From assembly GCF_900105355.1 (NCBI RefSeq), contig NZ_FNSC01000001.1:3348001-3412000 (forward strand): a DNA stretch of 64,000 bases. Reading direction: 5' to 3'. The position numbers and the translations under genes were made by a program. The notes below the pieces were generated by a model, which had not been told where the DNA came from, ran no database searches, and was given only the letters and a program-made list of their open reading frames with translations. Below, one piece after another: positions 38,012 through 48,178 of the stretch. Source of the stretch: Pseudomonas anguilliseptica. Its GTDB lineage: Bacteria > Pseudomonadota > Gammaproteobacteria > Pseudomonadales > Pseudomonadaceae. The first letter of the stretch is position 1. Each line of letters opens with the position of its first letter.

Positions 38012-41000
38012 TACAGGGGCGCCGGTATGCGGTTGTCATGTAGCAACTGGCGGAACTGCTGCAGTGGCACCGGCCGGCTGAACAGGTAGCCCTGGTAGTG
38101 GTGGCAGCCCTGTTGCTGGAGGAACTCCAGCTGGTCGATCTGTTCTACGCCTTCGGCAATCATGGCCAGACCCAGGCTGCGCGCCATGGCGACGATGGCG
38201 CGGATGATTTCCGCATCGTTGGCGTCCAGGGTGGCATCGCGGACGAAGGACTGGTCGATCTTCAGTACATCCACCGGCAGGCGTTTGAGGTAGGTCAGCG
38301 AACTGTAGCCGGTGCCGAAGTCGTCCATGGCGAAGGTTACGCCGTGGCGCTTTAGGCGATTCATCTTGGCGATGGTGTCGTCGATGTTCTGGATCACAAT
38401 GCCTTCGGTGATTTCCAGCTTGAGCATGTGCGGCGGCAGGTGGCTGCTGGTCAGGCTGCTTTCCACCAGCTCGACAAAATCATTCTGGCGGAACTGTCGT
38501 GGGCTGATATTCACACACAGGCTGAATTGCGTGGCGTTGATCATGCCCTGCTCAAGCAGTTGGGCGCAGGCGTGGCAGGCTTCGGTGAGCACCCAGCCGC
38601 CGACTTCGAGAATCAGCCCGCTTTCTTCGAGCACATGGATAAACAGCGCCGGTGATTGCGCGCCCAGTGTCGGATGCATCCAGCGCAGCAGGGCTTCGGC
38701 ACCAATGATCTGGTTGTTGCGCGCATCCACCTGGGGTTGAAAGTGCAGCTCGAACTCGCCCCGGTCGAGCGCCAGGCGCAGGTCGTTTTCCAGGCGCAGG
38801 CGTTCACTGGCGGCTTTTTGCATGGTGTTGCGAAACAGCTGAATGCAGTTGCGCCCGGAGTCCTTGGCCCGGTAGAGGGCGATATCAGCGCGCTTGAGCA
38901 AATCCGAAGGGGTGTCGCCATGGTCGGGAATCAGGGCAATACCGATGCTCGGTGTAACTTGCAGTTGATGGCCATCGAGCAGCATCGGTTCGGCGAGCAG
39001 GTGGCGCAGCTTTTCGGCCAGGGCGCGAACCTGCTGGACCACTTTCGAGCGTTTGCCTTCCAGGCCGGAAATCAGCACGACAAACTCGTCGCCACCCAGG
39101 CGTGCCACGGTGTCTTCCTGGCGCACGCTGGCTTCCAGGCGTGCGGTGACCAGCTTGAGCACTGCATCGCCGACCGGGTGGCCGAGCGAATCATTGATGT
39201 GCTTGAAGTGGTCGAGGTCGATAAACAGTAGAGCACCGCGCAGTTCATGACGTTTGAGCAGGGATATCTGCTGGGTCAGGCGGTCGAGCAACAGGGCGCG
39301 GTTAGGCAGGTTGGTCAGTGAGTCGTGATAGGCCAAGTGCTGCACCTGGGCCTGGGCTTCCTTGAGCTCGCTGATGTCGCGGGCGGTGAGCAGCAGGCAG
39401 GGCGTGTTGTTAAGCTCGATGGGCTCAACCGACACCTCGACCAGCTTGACCGTGCCGTCGCGGTGCTTGCCGTGCATTTCCATGTGATAGACATGCCCGT
39501 CGCGCTGCAGCCGCTGGATCATCGCATCATGCTCAGCCATATCTGCCCAGACATTGAGCTCCATGGCGCTGCGGCCGATCACCTCGTCAATGTTGTAGCC
39601 GGTCAGGCGACCGAAGCCTTCGTTGACTTCGATATAGCGGCCGCTGTCGCGTTCGGTAATGGTGATGGCGTCGGGGCTGGAGTGGAATGCCAGGGAGAAC
39701 TTTTCCTGGCTGGCTTGCAGCTCGGCCTGGGCTTTCTGTCGTTCACTGATGTCGCGAAAAGTGGTGAGGATGCAGCGTTGGTTATTCAGCAGCATGGGCC
39801 TGGAGGAAACCACGCAGGTGATCACTCGGCCCTGTTTGTCGAGGTAGTCCGCCACTTCGTTGTGCAGGCTGTGGTCGCGTTCGAGCTTGTCGTATAGCGC
39901 GGCCCGCACCTCGAGGTCTGCCCAGAATTTCAGCTCGGTCATCCGCCGGCCGATGATTTCCTCGGGTTGCCAGCCGAAGGTTTGACTGAAGCTCGCGTTG
40001 ATTTCCATGGCCACGCCTTCCGGCAGAGTGGTCAGGGAAACGGGGTCTGGGCTGGCCTGGAACAAGTTGGCAAATTTGGCTTCGGAGGCGGCCATGTTCT
40101 GTTCGCGGCGTACCCGTTCGCTAATGTCGATGAGGATGCCGGCCATGCGCTCGGGTTTGCCGTCGGCGTCGCGGTAGAGCTTGGCGGTGCTTTCCAGGTA
40201 ATGCACTTCCTTGTTGGCGTACACCGCGCGGTAGGTGACCTGATAATCCTCGGTCAGGCCCAGTGCCAGGTTGTTGAAGTGCTTGCGCATGGCGTGGCGG
40301 TCTTCCAGCGGGACAAAGCTGAAGAACTTGCGAAAATCGTCATGAAAAGGCTCGTCCGCCAGGCCATGCAGCTTTGAAGCGCGGGGCGAGCCAAACAGCA
40401 TGTTACTGGGGATGTGCCAGTCCCAGGTACCGAGGTCGGCCGAGTCCAGAGCCAGGTTCAGGCGTTCCTGGCTGTCGTGTAGGGCCTGCTCCTGCTGGCG
40501 TTGCTGGGTGATATCACACAGCGACAGAACCAGGCAGGGTGTGTCGCCCAGAAGTATTTCGCCGCCAAACAGCAGGTTCCTGCGGATGCTGCCATCGCGG
40601 TGGTAGAGCGGTACTTCCAGGCCGTTGAGGGTGTTGCTCTTGATCGCATCCATCATCCGTTGGCGATCTTTGAGGCAGGCCCAGATCCCCATTTCCAGCG
40701 AGGTACGGCCCAGGGTTTGTTCGCTGGTCCAGCCAAATTGTCGCTCGAAGCCCGCATTGATCTCGATAAAGCGGCCGCTGGATTTTTCGGTGATGACCAC
40801 GGCGTCGGGGCTGTAGTTGAAGGCCTGGGCGAACTTTTCCTCGCTGCTGCGCAGCGCCTGTTCACGGGCTTGCTGGCTGGTTATGTCGCGGATGACGCCA
40901 ATAACACGCTGTTTGCCGTCGGCATCCAGCTGCAGACTGCCGCTGATTTCCAGCCAGTGCAGGCTGCCGTCCGGCCAGTGAATACGGTGGCGAAAAGCGC

Positions 41001-41316
41001 GGTTGCTTGGGTTGCCGGCAAGCAGCTGCTCGAACAGGCGCAGGACATCGGGGCGGTCTTCCTCGGGGATCAGCTCGATATAGTCGATGCGCTTTTCCAG
41101 CGGTTGCTTGGGATCAAGGCCGAACAGTGCCTGGGCACCGCGTGACCAAATGACGCGGCCGCTTTCGATATCCCAGTACCAGGTGCCGAGTTTGGCGCCG
41201 TTGAGGGCGCGCAATAGACGCGGGGCATCGTTCCAGGTGCTTTCGAATTCGGCAGGATCCAGTGCCGGGATAAACGGCAGTGGCGGACGGCGATCACTGG
41301 ATTTAGCCACGACCAA
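38011..41316 (-). CDS. Multi-PAS GGDEF-EAL c-di-GMP enzyme
   Basis: A 1101-residue cytoplasmic protein with no membrane segment. Five PAS/PAC units span about residues 30-655, visible as repeats such as SSEEKFAQAFNYSPDAVVIT and ASQEKFSLAFHSSPDAITIT, each ended by a RDIS or DIT linker. Then comes a GGDEF domain (about 660-820) with intact LARLGGDEFVVL and an RQED inhibitory site, and an EAL domain (about 835-1090) with GAEALLRW, DDFGTGYSSLTYLKRLPVD and IAEGVE. All key residues are present, so synthesis and hydrolysis are both possible; the net activity cannot be read from sequence. Confidence 0.95.
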   Translation of the reverse strand: MVVAKSSDRRPPLPFIPALDPAEFESTWNDAPRLLRALNGAKLGTWYWDIESGRVIWSRGAQALFGLDPKQPLEKRIDYIELIPEEDRPDVLRLFEQLLAGNPSNRAFRHRIHWPDGSLHWLEISGSLQLDADGKQRVIGVIRDITSQQAREQALRSSEEKFAQAFNYSPDAVVITEKSSGRFIEINAGFERQFGWTSEQTLGRTSLEMGIWACLKDRQRMMDAIKSNTLNGLEVPLYHRDGSIRRNLLFGGEILLGDTPCLVLSLCDITQQRQQEQALHDSQERLNLALDSADLGTWDWHIPSNMLFGSPRASKLHGLADEPFHDDFRKFFSFVPLEDRHAMRKHFNNLALGLTEDYQVTYRAVYANKEVHYLESTAKLYRDADGKPERMAGILIDISERVRREQNMAASEAKFANLFQASPDPVSLTTLPEGVAMEINASFSQTFGWQPEEIIGRRMTELKFWADLEVRAALYDKLERDHSLHNEVADYLDKQGRVITCVVSSRPMLLNNQRCILTTFRDISERQKAQAELQASQEKFSLAFHSSPDAITITERDSGRYIEVNEGFGRLTGYNIDEVIGRSAMELNVWADMAEHDAMIQRLQRDGHVYHMEMHGKHRDGTVKLVEVSVEPIELNNTPCLLLTARDISELKEAQAQVQHLAYHDSLTNLPNRALLLDRLTQQISLLKRHELRGALLFIDLDHFKHINDSLGHPVGDAVLKLVTARLEASVRQEDTVARLGGDEFVVLISGLEGKRSKVVQQVRALAEKLRHLLAEPMLLDGHQLQVTPSIGIALIPDHGDTPSDLLKRADIALYRAKDSGRNCIQLFRNTMQKAASERLRLENDLRLALDRGEFELHFQPQVDARNNQIIGAEALLRWMHPTLGAQSPALFIHVLEESGLILEVGGWVLTEACHACAQLLEQGMINATQFSLCVNISPRQFRQNDFVELVESSLTSSHLPPHMLKLEITEGIVIQNIDDTIAKMNRLKRHGVTFAMDDFGTGYSSLTYLKRLPVDVLKIDQSFVRDATLDANDAEIIRAIVAMARSLGLAMIAEGVEQIDQLEFLQQQGCHHYQGYLFSRPVPLQQFRQLLHDNRIPAPL

Positions 41317-41413
41317 CTCTTCCTTTGTATACGTGGGTTTCCTGGCCTGTGGCTGAGCAGCGGGGCTGAGTCATGCAGAAACCTTTCTTATCGTTATAAG
41401 CCCACGTTAGCCC

Positions 41414-42307
41414 TTAGTCGCTGGCCATTGCAAGGCCGTCACGCTGGGCATCCAGCAGGTTCATAAAGGCCCGCGCGGCATTGGAAAGGGTGCGCTCAGT
41501 GTGGCTGATATAGCCCAGCTGACGGGTCAGCTGGATGCCCGGCAATGGCAGGCGCGCGACCTGTTCGTCGAGCATGGTGCGCGGTAGCACACTCCAGGCC
41601 AGGCCGATGGAGACCATCATCTTGATGGTCTCCAGATAGTTGGTGCTCATGGCGATATTCGGTGTTAGCCCCTGGGCTTCGAACAGGCGCCGCACAATAT
41701 GGTGGGTGAAGGTGTTGCCGCCTGGAAAGACCGCCGGGTGATGTGCCACATCGGCCAGGCTGATGACCTGGCTGCGTGCCAGCGGATGCTCGGGAGCGGC
41801 GACGAAATCCAGCGGGTCGTCCCATACGGTCACGGCATGCACTGGCTCGCGGGTTTCCGGGGCCAGGGTGATTACCGCCAGCTCAGCGCGGCCATGCAGC
41901 ACTTCTTCATAGGCCACTTCGGAGTCGAGAAACTGGATGTCCAGCGCCACTTGCGGGTGCGCCCGGGTAAAGGCCCGCAGCAGCGGTGGCAGGCGGTGCA
42001 GGCCAATGTGGTGACTGGTGGCCAGGGTCAGGCGACCGCTGATCTCACCATTCAGGTTGGTCAGTGCGCGGCGCGTATCATCGAGCACATTGAGTATCTG
42101 GTAGGCCCGCGGCAGCAGGGCGCGGCCGGCCTCGGTCAGGCTGACCTCGCGGCCCAGGCGGTCGAACAGGCGCACATTGAGCTGCTGCTCCAGGCTGGCG
42201 ATGCGTTTGCTCACTGCTGGTTGGGTCAGGTGCAGGCGTTCAGCCGCCTCGGAGAAGCTGCCCAACTCGGCGATAGCAATAAAGGCATTGAGGGTGGCGA
42301 GATCCAT
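41414..42307 (-). CDS. LysR-type regulator divergent from leuC
   Basis: A 297-residue regulator. Its helix-turn-helix is GSFSEAAERLHLTQPAVSKR, and the effector domain follows from about residue 90. I use ATG 42307 (MDLATLNAF). It faces leuC across 327 bases, the usual layout for a LysR protein acting on a neighbour. The same arrangement exists in P. aeruginosa, but leu genes are not a proven target. The 161 bases from 42308 to repeat D are AT-rich and must hold the LysR promoter. Confidence 0.9.
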   Translation of the reverse strand: MDLATLNAFIAIAELGSFSEAAERLHLTQPAVSKRIASLEQQLNVRLFDRLGREVSLTEAGRALLPRAYQILNVLDDTRRALTNLNGEISGRLTLATSHHIGLHRLPPLLRAFTRAHPQVALDIQFLDSEVAYEEVLHGRAELAVITLAPETREPVHAVTVWDDPLDFVAAPEHPLARSQVISLADVAHHPAVFPGGNTFTHHIVRRLFEAQGLTPNIAMSTNYLETIKMMVSIGLAWSVLPRTMLDEQVARLPLPGIQLTRQLGYISHTERTLSNAARAFMNLLDAQRDGLAMASD

Positions 42308-42468
42308 AGGCTGCTCCTGGCGATGGGCGACGTTCAGTGTGCGCAACTTAAACGCACCTGTATTCTGAATAGGAATGCTTTGAATGAAAAATATGAATTT
42401 GAGTAATTTAATGCAAGCCCATAGGATTGCCCCATAAGCCAAAGGGCTATTTGCCCAGGCATAGAAAA

Positions 42469-42608
42469 GGGCACCTCTAAAAACGTAGGCGAGGTAGCCA
42501 GCGCAAGGCAAAAACAGGCGAAGAAGCGGAGTTTACGTGTTGTAAATGAGCATTCTGAGCCTGTTTTTAACGCCGCGATGGCAATGCAGGTAGTTTTTAG
42601 AGGTGCCC
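42469..42608 (-). repeat. Hairpin repeat copy D in the leuC leader
   Basis: Perfect 16-base outer arms GGGCACCTCTAAAAAC (42469-42484) and GTTTTTAGAGGTGCCC (42593-42608), an inner stem AAAAACAGGC/GCCTGTTTTT and an innermost TTTAC/GTAAA. It ends 26 bases before the leuC start, so any promoter upstream of it would transcribe the hairpin into the leader. Confidence 0.92.
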
Positions 42609-42634
42609 GAAAGACGTTGATGAGGAAACAGCTG

Positions 42635-44062
42635 ATGGCCGGCAAAACGCTGTACGACAAGCTCTGGGAAATGCACGAAGTGAAGCGCCGCGACGATGGC
42701 TCGTCGCTGATCTACATCGACCGGCATATCCTCCACGAAGTGACCTCGCCGCAGGCCTTTGAGGGCTTGCGTCTGGCCGGGCGCAAACCGTGGCGCATCG
42801 ACGCCAACATCGCCACTCCGGACCATAACGTGCCGACCACCAAGGCCGAGCGTCAGGGTGGTCTGGAAGCCATCGCTGATGAAGTGTCGCGGATTCAGGT
42901 CCAAACCCTGGATGAGAACTGCGATGACTTCGGCATCCTCGAATTCAAGATGAACGACATCCGTCAGGGCATCGTTCACGTGGTGGGTCCGGAGCAGGGC
43001 GCGACCTTGCCGGGCATGACCGTGGTCTGCGGCGACTCACACACCTCCACCCATGGCGCTTTCGGCGCGCTGGCTCACGGCATCGGCACCTCCGAGGTCG
43101 AGCATGTGCTCGCCACCCAGTGCCTGGTAGCCAAGAAGATGAAGAACATGCAGGTGCGCGTCGAGGGCAAGCTGCCGTTCGGCGTGACTGCCAAAGATAT
43201 CGTGCTCGCGGTGATCGGCAAGATCGGTACCGCCGGCGGTAATGGCCATGCGTTGGAGTTCGCTGGCAGCGCAATTCGCGACCTGTCGCTGGAAGGGCGC
43301 ATGACCATCTGCAACATGTCCATCGAAGCCGGTGCCCGCGTAGGCCTGGTGGCGGTAGATGAGAAAACCATCGCCTATGTAGAAGGCCGTCCGTTTGCCC
43401 CGAAAGGCGCCGATTGGACCGCCGCTGTGGCGCAGTGGCAGGACCTGGTGTCCGACGCCGACGCGCATTTCGACACTGTGGTTGAGCTACGCGCCGAAGA
43501 CATCAAGCCGCAAGTCAGCTGGGGCACGTCCCCTGAAATGGTTCTGGCCGTGGATCAGAATGTGCCGGACCCGGCTGCAGAAAGTGATCCGGTGAAGAAG
43601 GATTCGATCACCCGTGCCCTGAAATACATGGGGTTGCAGGCCAATCAGGCAATCACCGATATCCAGCTGGACCGCGTGTTTATTGGCTCCTGCACCAACT
43701 CGCGCATTGAAGACCTGCGCGCTGCTGCTGAGGTCGCCAAGGGCCGCAAGGTTGCCAGCACCATCAAGCAGGCAATGGTGGTGCCGGGTTCCGGTCTGGT
43801 CAAAGCCCAGGCGGAACAGGAAGGTTTGCACCACATCTTTATCGAAGCCGGTTTTGAATGGCGCGAGCCAGGCTGCTCCATGTGCCTGGCGATGAACCCG
43901 GACAAACTTGGCAGTGGCGAGCATTGCGCGTCCACCTCCAACCGCAACTTCGAAGGCCGTCAGGGCGCCGGTGGGCGCACTCACCTGGTCAGCCCGGCGA
44001 TGGCTGCTGCTGCGGCGGTGACCGGTCGCTTTATCGATGTACGCGAATTGATCCAGGCCTAA
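42635..44062 (+). CDS. leuC: 3-isopropylmalate dehydratase large subunit
   Basis: A 475-residue aconitase-family [4Fe-4S] subunit that isomerises 2- to 3-isopropylmalate in leucine synthesis, working with LeuD. Signatures are [37 protein letters not shown] and the cluster cysteines in [12 protein letters not shown] use ATG 42635 ([12 protein letters not shown]) after TGAGGAAA; the extra in-frame residues upstream come from repeat D. leuD starts 10 bases downstream. Confidence 0.98.
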   Translation: MAGKTLYDKLWEMHEVKRRDDGSSLIYIDRHILHEVTSPQAFEGLRLAGRKPWRIDANIATPDHNVPTTKAERQGGLEAIADEVSRIQVQTLDENCDDFGILEFKMNDIRQGIVHVVGPEQGATLPGMTVVCGDSHTSTHGAFGALAHGIGTSEVEHVLATQCLVAKKMKNMQVRVEGKLPFGVTAKDIVLAVIGKIGTAGGNGHALEFAGSAIRDLSLEGRMTICNMSIEAGARVGLVAVDEKTIAYVEGRPFAPKGADWTAAVAQWQDLVSDADAHFDTVVELRAEDIKPQVSWGTSPEMVLAVDQNVPDPAAESDPVKKDSITRALKYMGLQANQAITDIQLDRVFIGSCTNSRIEDLRAAAEVAKGRKVASTIKQAMVVPGSGLVKAQAEQEGLHHIFIEAGFEWREPGCSMCLAMNPDKLGSGEHCASTSNRNFEGRQGAGGRTHLVSPAMAAAAAVTGRFIDVRELIQA

Positions 44063-44072
44063 GGAGCTGACG

Positions 44073-44720
44073 ATGAAAGCCTTTACCCAACACACCGGCC
44101 TGGTTGCACCGCTTGATCGCGCCAACGTCGACACCGACCAGATCATCCCCAAGCAGTTCTTGAAGTCGATCAAGCGCACTGGCTTCGGCCCTAACCTGTT
44201 CGATGAGTGGCGCTACCACGATGTTGGTCAGCCCAATCAGGACAACTCCAAGCGCCCGGTTAACCAGGAATTCGTGCTGAATTTCCCGCGCTACCAGGGC
44301 GCCAGCGTGCTGCTGGCGCGGGAGAATTTCGGCTGTGGTTCGAGCCGCGAACACGCGCCTTGGGCGCTGGAAGAGTACGGCTTTCGCACCATTATTGCGC
44401 CGAGCTTTGCCGATATCTTCTTCAACAACAGCTTCAAGAACGGTCTGCTGCCGATCATCCTCAAAGAAGATGAGGTCGATGCGCTGTTTCAGCAGGCGGA
44501 AGCCACTGTCGGCTACCAGCTGACTGTCGACCTGGCCGCGCAAACCGTGATCCGTCCGGATGGCGTGCAGTACAGCTTCGAGGTCGATGCCTTCCGCAAG
44601 CATTGCCTGCTCAATGGCCTGGACGACATCGGACTGACCCTGCAGGACAGTGAGGCGATCAAGGCCTTCGAGAACACTTACCAGCAGCGCAGCCCCTGGC
44701 TGTTCGGCGCCATCAAGTAA
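44073..44720 (+). CDS. leuD: 3-isopropylmalate dehydratase small subunit
   Basis: A 215-residue swivel-domain partner of LeuC. Features are [40 protein letters not shown] and [19 protein letters not shown]. The ribosome site AAGGAGCTGACG is strong, and leuB follows in the same direction after 50 bases. Confidence 0.98.
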   Translation: MKAFTQHTGLVAPLDRANVDTDQIIPKQFLKSIKRTGFGPNLFDEWRYHDVGQPNQDNSKRPVNQEFVLNFPRYQGASVLLARENFGCGSSREHAPWALEEYGFRTIIAPSFADIFFNNSFKNGLLPIILKEDEVDALFQQAEATVGYQLTVDLAAQTVIRPDGVQYSFEVDAFRKHCLLNGLDDIGLTLQDSEAIKAFENTYQQRSPWLFGAIK

Positions 44721-44770
44721 TCAGCGGGCGAGTGCATCCGTCACTCGCCGATTAATGAGTTGAGAAAAGC

Positions 44771-45853
44771 ATGTCCAAACAGATTCTGATTCTCCCCGGC
44801 GACGGTATCGGTCCGGAAATCATGGCCGAAGCGGTCAAGGTGCTGGAACTGGCCAACGATAAGTACAACCTGGGTTTCGAACTGAGTTTCGATGACCTCG
44901 GTGGTGCGGCCATCGACCGTTACGGCGTGCCGCTGGCTGACGAAACCCTGGCGCGCGCCAAAGCTGCCGATGCCATTCTGCTCGGCGCGGTGGGCGGCCC
45001 GAAATGGGACACCATCGACCCGGCAATTCGCCCGGAGCGTGGCCTGCTGAAAATCCGCTCGCAGCTGGGGCTGTTTGGCAACTTGCGTCCGGCGATTCTC
45101 TACTCGCAACTGGCTGATGCCTCGAGCCTCAAGCGCGAAATCGTTGCCGGCCTGGACATCCTCATCGTGCGTGAGCTGACTGGCGGCATCTATTTCGGCC
45201 AACCGCGCGAGAGCAAGGTGCTGGAAAACGGCGAACGCATGGCCTACGACACCCTGCCGTACAGCGAGAGCGAAATCCGCCGTATCGCCCGCGTCGGCTT
45301 CGACATGGCGCGCGTGCGTGGCAAGAAGCTCTGCTCGGTGGACAAGGCCAACGTGCTGGCGTCCAGCCAGCTGTGGCGCGCCGTGGTCGAGGAAGTGGCC
45401 AAGGACTATCCGGACGTTGAACTGAGCCACATGTACGTCGACAACGCTGCCATGCAGCTGGTGCGTGCACCGAAGCAGTTCGATGTGATGGTGACCGACA
45501 ACATGTTTGGCGACATCCTCTCGGATGAAGCTTCGATGCTCACTGGTTCCATCGGCATGCTGCCGTCTGCATCCCTGGATGCCAACAACAAAGGCATGTA
45601 CGAGCCGTGTCACGGCAGCGCGCCGGATATTGCCGGGCAGGGCATTGCCAACCCTTTGGCGACCATCCTCTCGGTATCGATGATGCTGCGTTACAGCTTC
45701 AATCAGGCGGCAGCAGCCGATGCCATTGAACTGGCCGTGAGCAAGGTGCTGGATCAGGGCCTGCGTACCGGTGACATCTACAGCGCGGGTACGACCAAGG
45801 TCGGCACTGCGGCAATGGGTGATGCGGTAGTCGAAGCGCTGCGTAGTCTGTAA
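44771..45853 (+). CDS. leuB: 3-isopropylmalate dehydrogenase
   Basis: A 360-residue NAD-dependent enzyme oxidising 3-isopropylmalate to 2-oxoisocaproate. Landmarks are [30 protein letters not shown] and the signature [20 protein letters not shown]. It is the last gene of leuCDB. Repeat E begins at the first base after its stop codon, and the second prophage follows. Confidence 0.98.
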   Translation: MSKQILILPGDGIGPEIMAEAVKVLELANDKYNLGFELSFDDLGGAAIDRYGVPLADETLARAKAADAILLGAVGGPKWDTIDPAIRPERGLLKIRSQLGLFGNLRPAILYSQLADASSLKREIVAGLDILIVRELTGGIYFGQPRESKVLENGERMAYDTLPYSESEIRRIARVGFDMARVRGKKLCSVDKANVLASSQLWRAVVEEVAKDYPDVELSHMYVDNAAMQLVRAPKQFDVMVTDNMFGDILSDEASMLTGSIGMLPSASLDANNKGMYEPCHGSAPDIAGQGIANPLATILSVSMMLRYSFNQAAAADAIELAVSKVLDQGLRTGDIYSAGTTKVGTAAMGDAVVEALRSL

Positions 45854-45964
45854 CAGGCCGTTGAAAAAACGTTGGCGAGGCAGCCAGCGCAAGGCAAAAA
45901 CAGGCGAGAAAGCGGAGTTTACGAGCTGTAAATGAGCATTTTGAGCCTGTTTTTAACGCAGTGA
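45854..45964 (-). repeat. Hairpin repeat copy E, cut by the phage end
   Basis: It carries the core on the minus strand (TTTACAGCTCGTAAA; AAAAACAGGC/GCCTGTTTTT) and one outer arm, CAGGCCGTTGAAAAAACG. The opposite arm is missing where the prophage joins, 4 bases before the conserved TGCGTTAAAAA. It abuts the leuB stop. Confidence 0.85.
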
Positions 45965-46050
45965 TGAAGCCGCGCGCGAAAAATTGAGGGGCTGAGGTGA
46001 GATAAATCACTTCGGCCCCTTTTGCATAGTGTGCAAAGAAATATCAGAAA
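45965..46050 (-). other. Mu-like right end of right prophage
   Basis: Read inward from the host border it starts TGAAGCCGCGCGCGAAAAAT, very close to the Mu right end (TGAAGCGGCGCACGAAAAAC, from memory). Between it and the methylase stop are only about 80 bases, including TTTGCATAGTGTGCAAA. The left prophage has about 370 bases here. Confidence 0.8.
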
Positions 46051-46838
46051 AGCCCAGCCGGTTCGGCCTGGATGTCCCAGCTGAAGATCAGCACCTCCTT
46101 CGCATCACTCCCCTTGCCACCACCCACCGTGTACTTGATGTCGGTCGTCTCGATGTGGAAGTCGGCGAAGCATTCGCGGATGGCTGGGTGGTCGTTGAGG
46201 CTGATGATCGCCTTGCCCTTGATCACCTTCAGCAGCCTGGCCATCTCCAGGTACTGCTCGAACTCGAACGGCACGCCATAGCCTTCGGTCTCCCAGTACG
46301 GCGGGTCACAGTAGAACAGCGTGTGCTCGCGGTCGTACTTCTTCATTACCTCCTGCCAACTCAGGTGCTCGATGTAGGTGTTGCTGAGCCGCAGGTGAGC
46401 TGCTGACAGCGCCTCCTCGATCCGCAGCAGGTTAAGCCCAGGTGGCTGGGTAGTGGCTGTGCCGTAGCTCTGGCCATCGACGCGGCCACCGAAGGCAGAC
46501 TGCTGCAGGTAATAGAAGCGTGCGGCGCGCTGGATGTCGGTGAGGGTTTCGACCCTGGTCATCTGCAACCACTTGAACACCTGGCGGCTGCCGAGCGCCC
46601 ACTTGAACTGCCTGACGAACTCTTCCAGGTGGTTCTGCACCACCCGGTAGAGGTTGATCAGGTCGCCGTTTACGTCGTTGAGCACTTCGACCTCGGCCGG
46701 TACCGGACGGAGGAAGAACAGCGCTGCACCGCCCGCAAACGGTTCGACGTAGCAGCTGTGCTGAGGGAACAAGGGGAATATCCGGTCTGCAAGGCGGCGC
46801 TTGCCACCTATCCAGGGGATGATCGGTTGTGCGGACAT
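46044..46838 (-). CDS. DNA adenine methylase (second copy)
   Basis: Same 264-residue D12 methylase as 8849-9643, with PWIGGKRRL and DPPY. Its penultimate codon is CTT instead of CTG, the first difference between the two prophages. Confidence 0.93.
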   Translation of the reverse strand: MSAQPIIPWIGGKRRLADRIFPLFPQHSCYVEPFAGGAALFFLRPVPAEVEVLNDVNGDLINLYRVVQNHLEEFVRQFKWALGSRQVFKWLQMTRVETLTDIQRAARFYYLQQSAFGGRVDGQSYGTATTQPPGLNLLRIEEALSAAHLRLSNTYIEHLSWQEVMKKYDREHTLFYCDPPYWETEGYGVPFEFEQYLEMARLLKVIKGKAIISLNDHPAIRECFADFHIETTDIKYTVGGGKGSDAKEVLIFSWDIQAEPAGLF

Positions 46839-46999
46839 GGTGCCTCCTGATGGCTGGTTGCGCTCGATGGCGGTAACAGGAGGCTCTCGGCCTTCAGGTG
46901 ATTGAGTGTCCGGCAACGCGGGCACTTGATCTGTAACTCGGTGAAGCCACTGGCAGTTGCCAGCTTGCGGCCACACTGGCCACAACGGATATCTTTCAT
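46808..46999 (-). CDS. com: Com-like zinc-finger activator (second copy)
   Basis: Identical to 8688-8879: two CxxC pairs, with its 3' end overlapping the methylase start. The hairpins of the leader lie at 47039-47127. Confidence 0.88.
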   Translation of the reverse strand: MKDIRCGQCGRKLATASGFTELQIKCPRCRTLNHLKAESLLLPPSSATSHQEAPCPHNRSSPG

Positions 47000-47136
47000 C
47001 ATCTGCAAACCTTTTGCGCTTCTGGTAGGCTCCCCGCCGCTCACGCGTGAGCAGGGGGCCTTGGCTGGCTTGCAGGCCTGATCTGCAGGTTGGCGGTCAG
47101 CTTGGGTGTTACCGCACCCAGGCTGACAGCCCTCTC

Positions 47137-47595
47137 TTATCCTTCTATTAGGCAGAGCCCTCGCTCGGGTGACAGCATCCAGATGTGCTGAGGGGTGATG
47201 CGGCGCAGCGCCTCCGGGCGGAACCATGGCTCGCCCGCCTGATCGGCCGCCCAGGCCAGCAACTCCGAGCAGAACCACGAATCTTCTTCCTGCCAATCAC
47301 GGTGCAGGCCGAGGCCGGCAATGGCCGTCCAGTCGTAGGGTTTGCCGACCTGGCTGCGCGCTGCGTCGATGATGGCCAGCGGGTTACGGGCTGGCAGGTC
47401 AACCAGGCTGTACGCCGAGGCACGCTCAATGGCGTAGGCCTTGGAGACCTGACGCACGCCCTCCAAAGCAACGGCCTCTATCACATGGTGCCCGGCAACC
47501 AGGGCAACATGGCTCCAGCGTGACCAGGTGGCGGCGCGGATCAGCCCGCTGAATGGGTAGTGAGTGGTGCTGAAAAGCAGCTGGATGCTTCCCAT
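47137..47595 (-). CDS. Permuted papain-like peptidase (second copy)
   Basis: Identical to 8092-8550 (His in SHVALV, Cys in FCSELLAWA). Confidence 0.75.
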   Translation of the reverse strand: MGSIQLLFSTTHYPFSGLIRAATWSRWSHVALVAGHHVIEAVALEGVRQVSKAYAIERASAYSLVDLPARNPLAIIDAARSQVGKPYDWTAIAGLGLHRDWQEEDSWFCSELLAWAADQAGEPWFRPEALRRITPQHIWMLSPERGLCLIEG

Positions 47596-47597
47596 GG

Positions 47598-48176
47598 CTA
47601 AACCCCTGCGTTGTTGCCGATGCCGGCGACGGCGGCTTGGATGCTGGCAATGGTTTCATCCGCGATGTCCTGCGCCTGCTCGACGTTGCCAGCGGTCATG
47701 GCATTGCGGATCAGCTCTTTGGCGTTGAGGCGCATGGTGCGCAGTTGCACCAGGGCGGCGTTGTAGTGAGCAGCCTCCTGCAGGATGCCGTCTGCTGCTT
47801 GCCGTGCGGTACGGCCGTTGATGGCCCAGGCGGCGACCATGGGCGGTACGGCTCCCTGATAGTTAGCAGTGGCGAAGGTCTGCGCCTCGCTGGCCGCACG
47901 GTCGTACTCCACGGCGCGCAGCGGGTCTCCTGCCACTGCGCGACGGGCGGCGTCAGCGGCGGCGTCGATGGCAGAGCAGAGTTGCTCAGCCGATGGCTGG
48001 GTGTTTAATTCTTCGAGCACTGGATAGCCATTCGCATCACCGACAACTGGATGGCCAAGTAGCGATAGGTAGTCCGAATGGGGGACTTCTACACTATGAC
48101 AGTCATTGGGCACGCTGGCTTTGGTGGGATACCAGCCACGGGTTGCAGCGCAGAACAATACGGTATGGGCGGGCAT
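47598..48176 (-). CDS. Tfa-like protein (second copy)
   Basis: Identical to 7511-8089 and again 2 bases behind the fibre gene. Confidence 0.65.
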   Translation of the reverse strand: MPAHTVLFCAATRGWYPTKASVPNDCHSVEVPHSDYLSLLGHPVVGDANGYPVLEELNTQPSAEQLCSAIDAAADAARRAVAGDPLRAVEYDRAASEAQTFATANYQGAVPPMVAAWAINGRTARQAADGILQEAAHYNAALVQLRTMRLNAKELIRNAMTAGNVEQAQDIADETIASIQAAVAGIGNNAGV

Positions 48177-48178
48177 GG

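Noticed and set aside
46041..46050. TTCTGAT shared just past the arm boundary as an integrase attachment core
   Set aside because: It contains the methylase stop codon, and the Mu-like ends further out explain the phage borders better.
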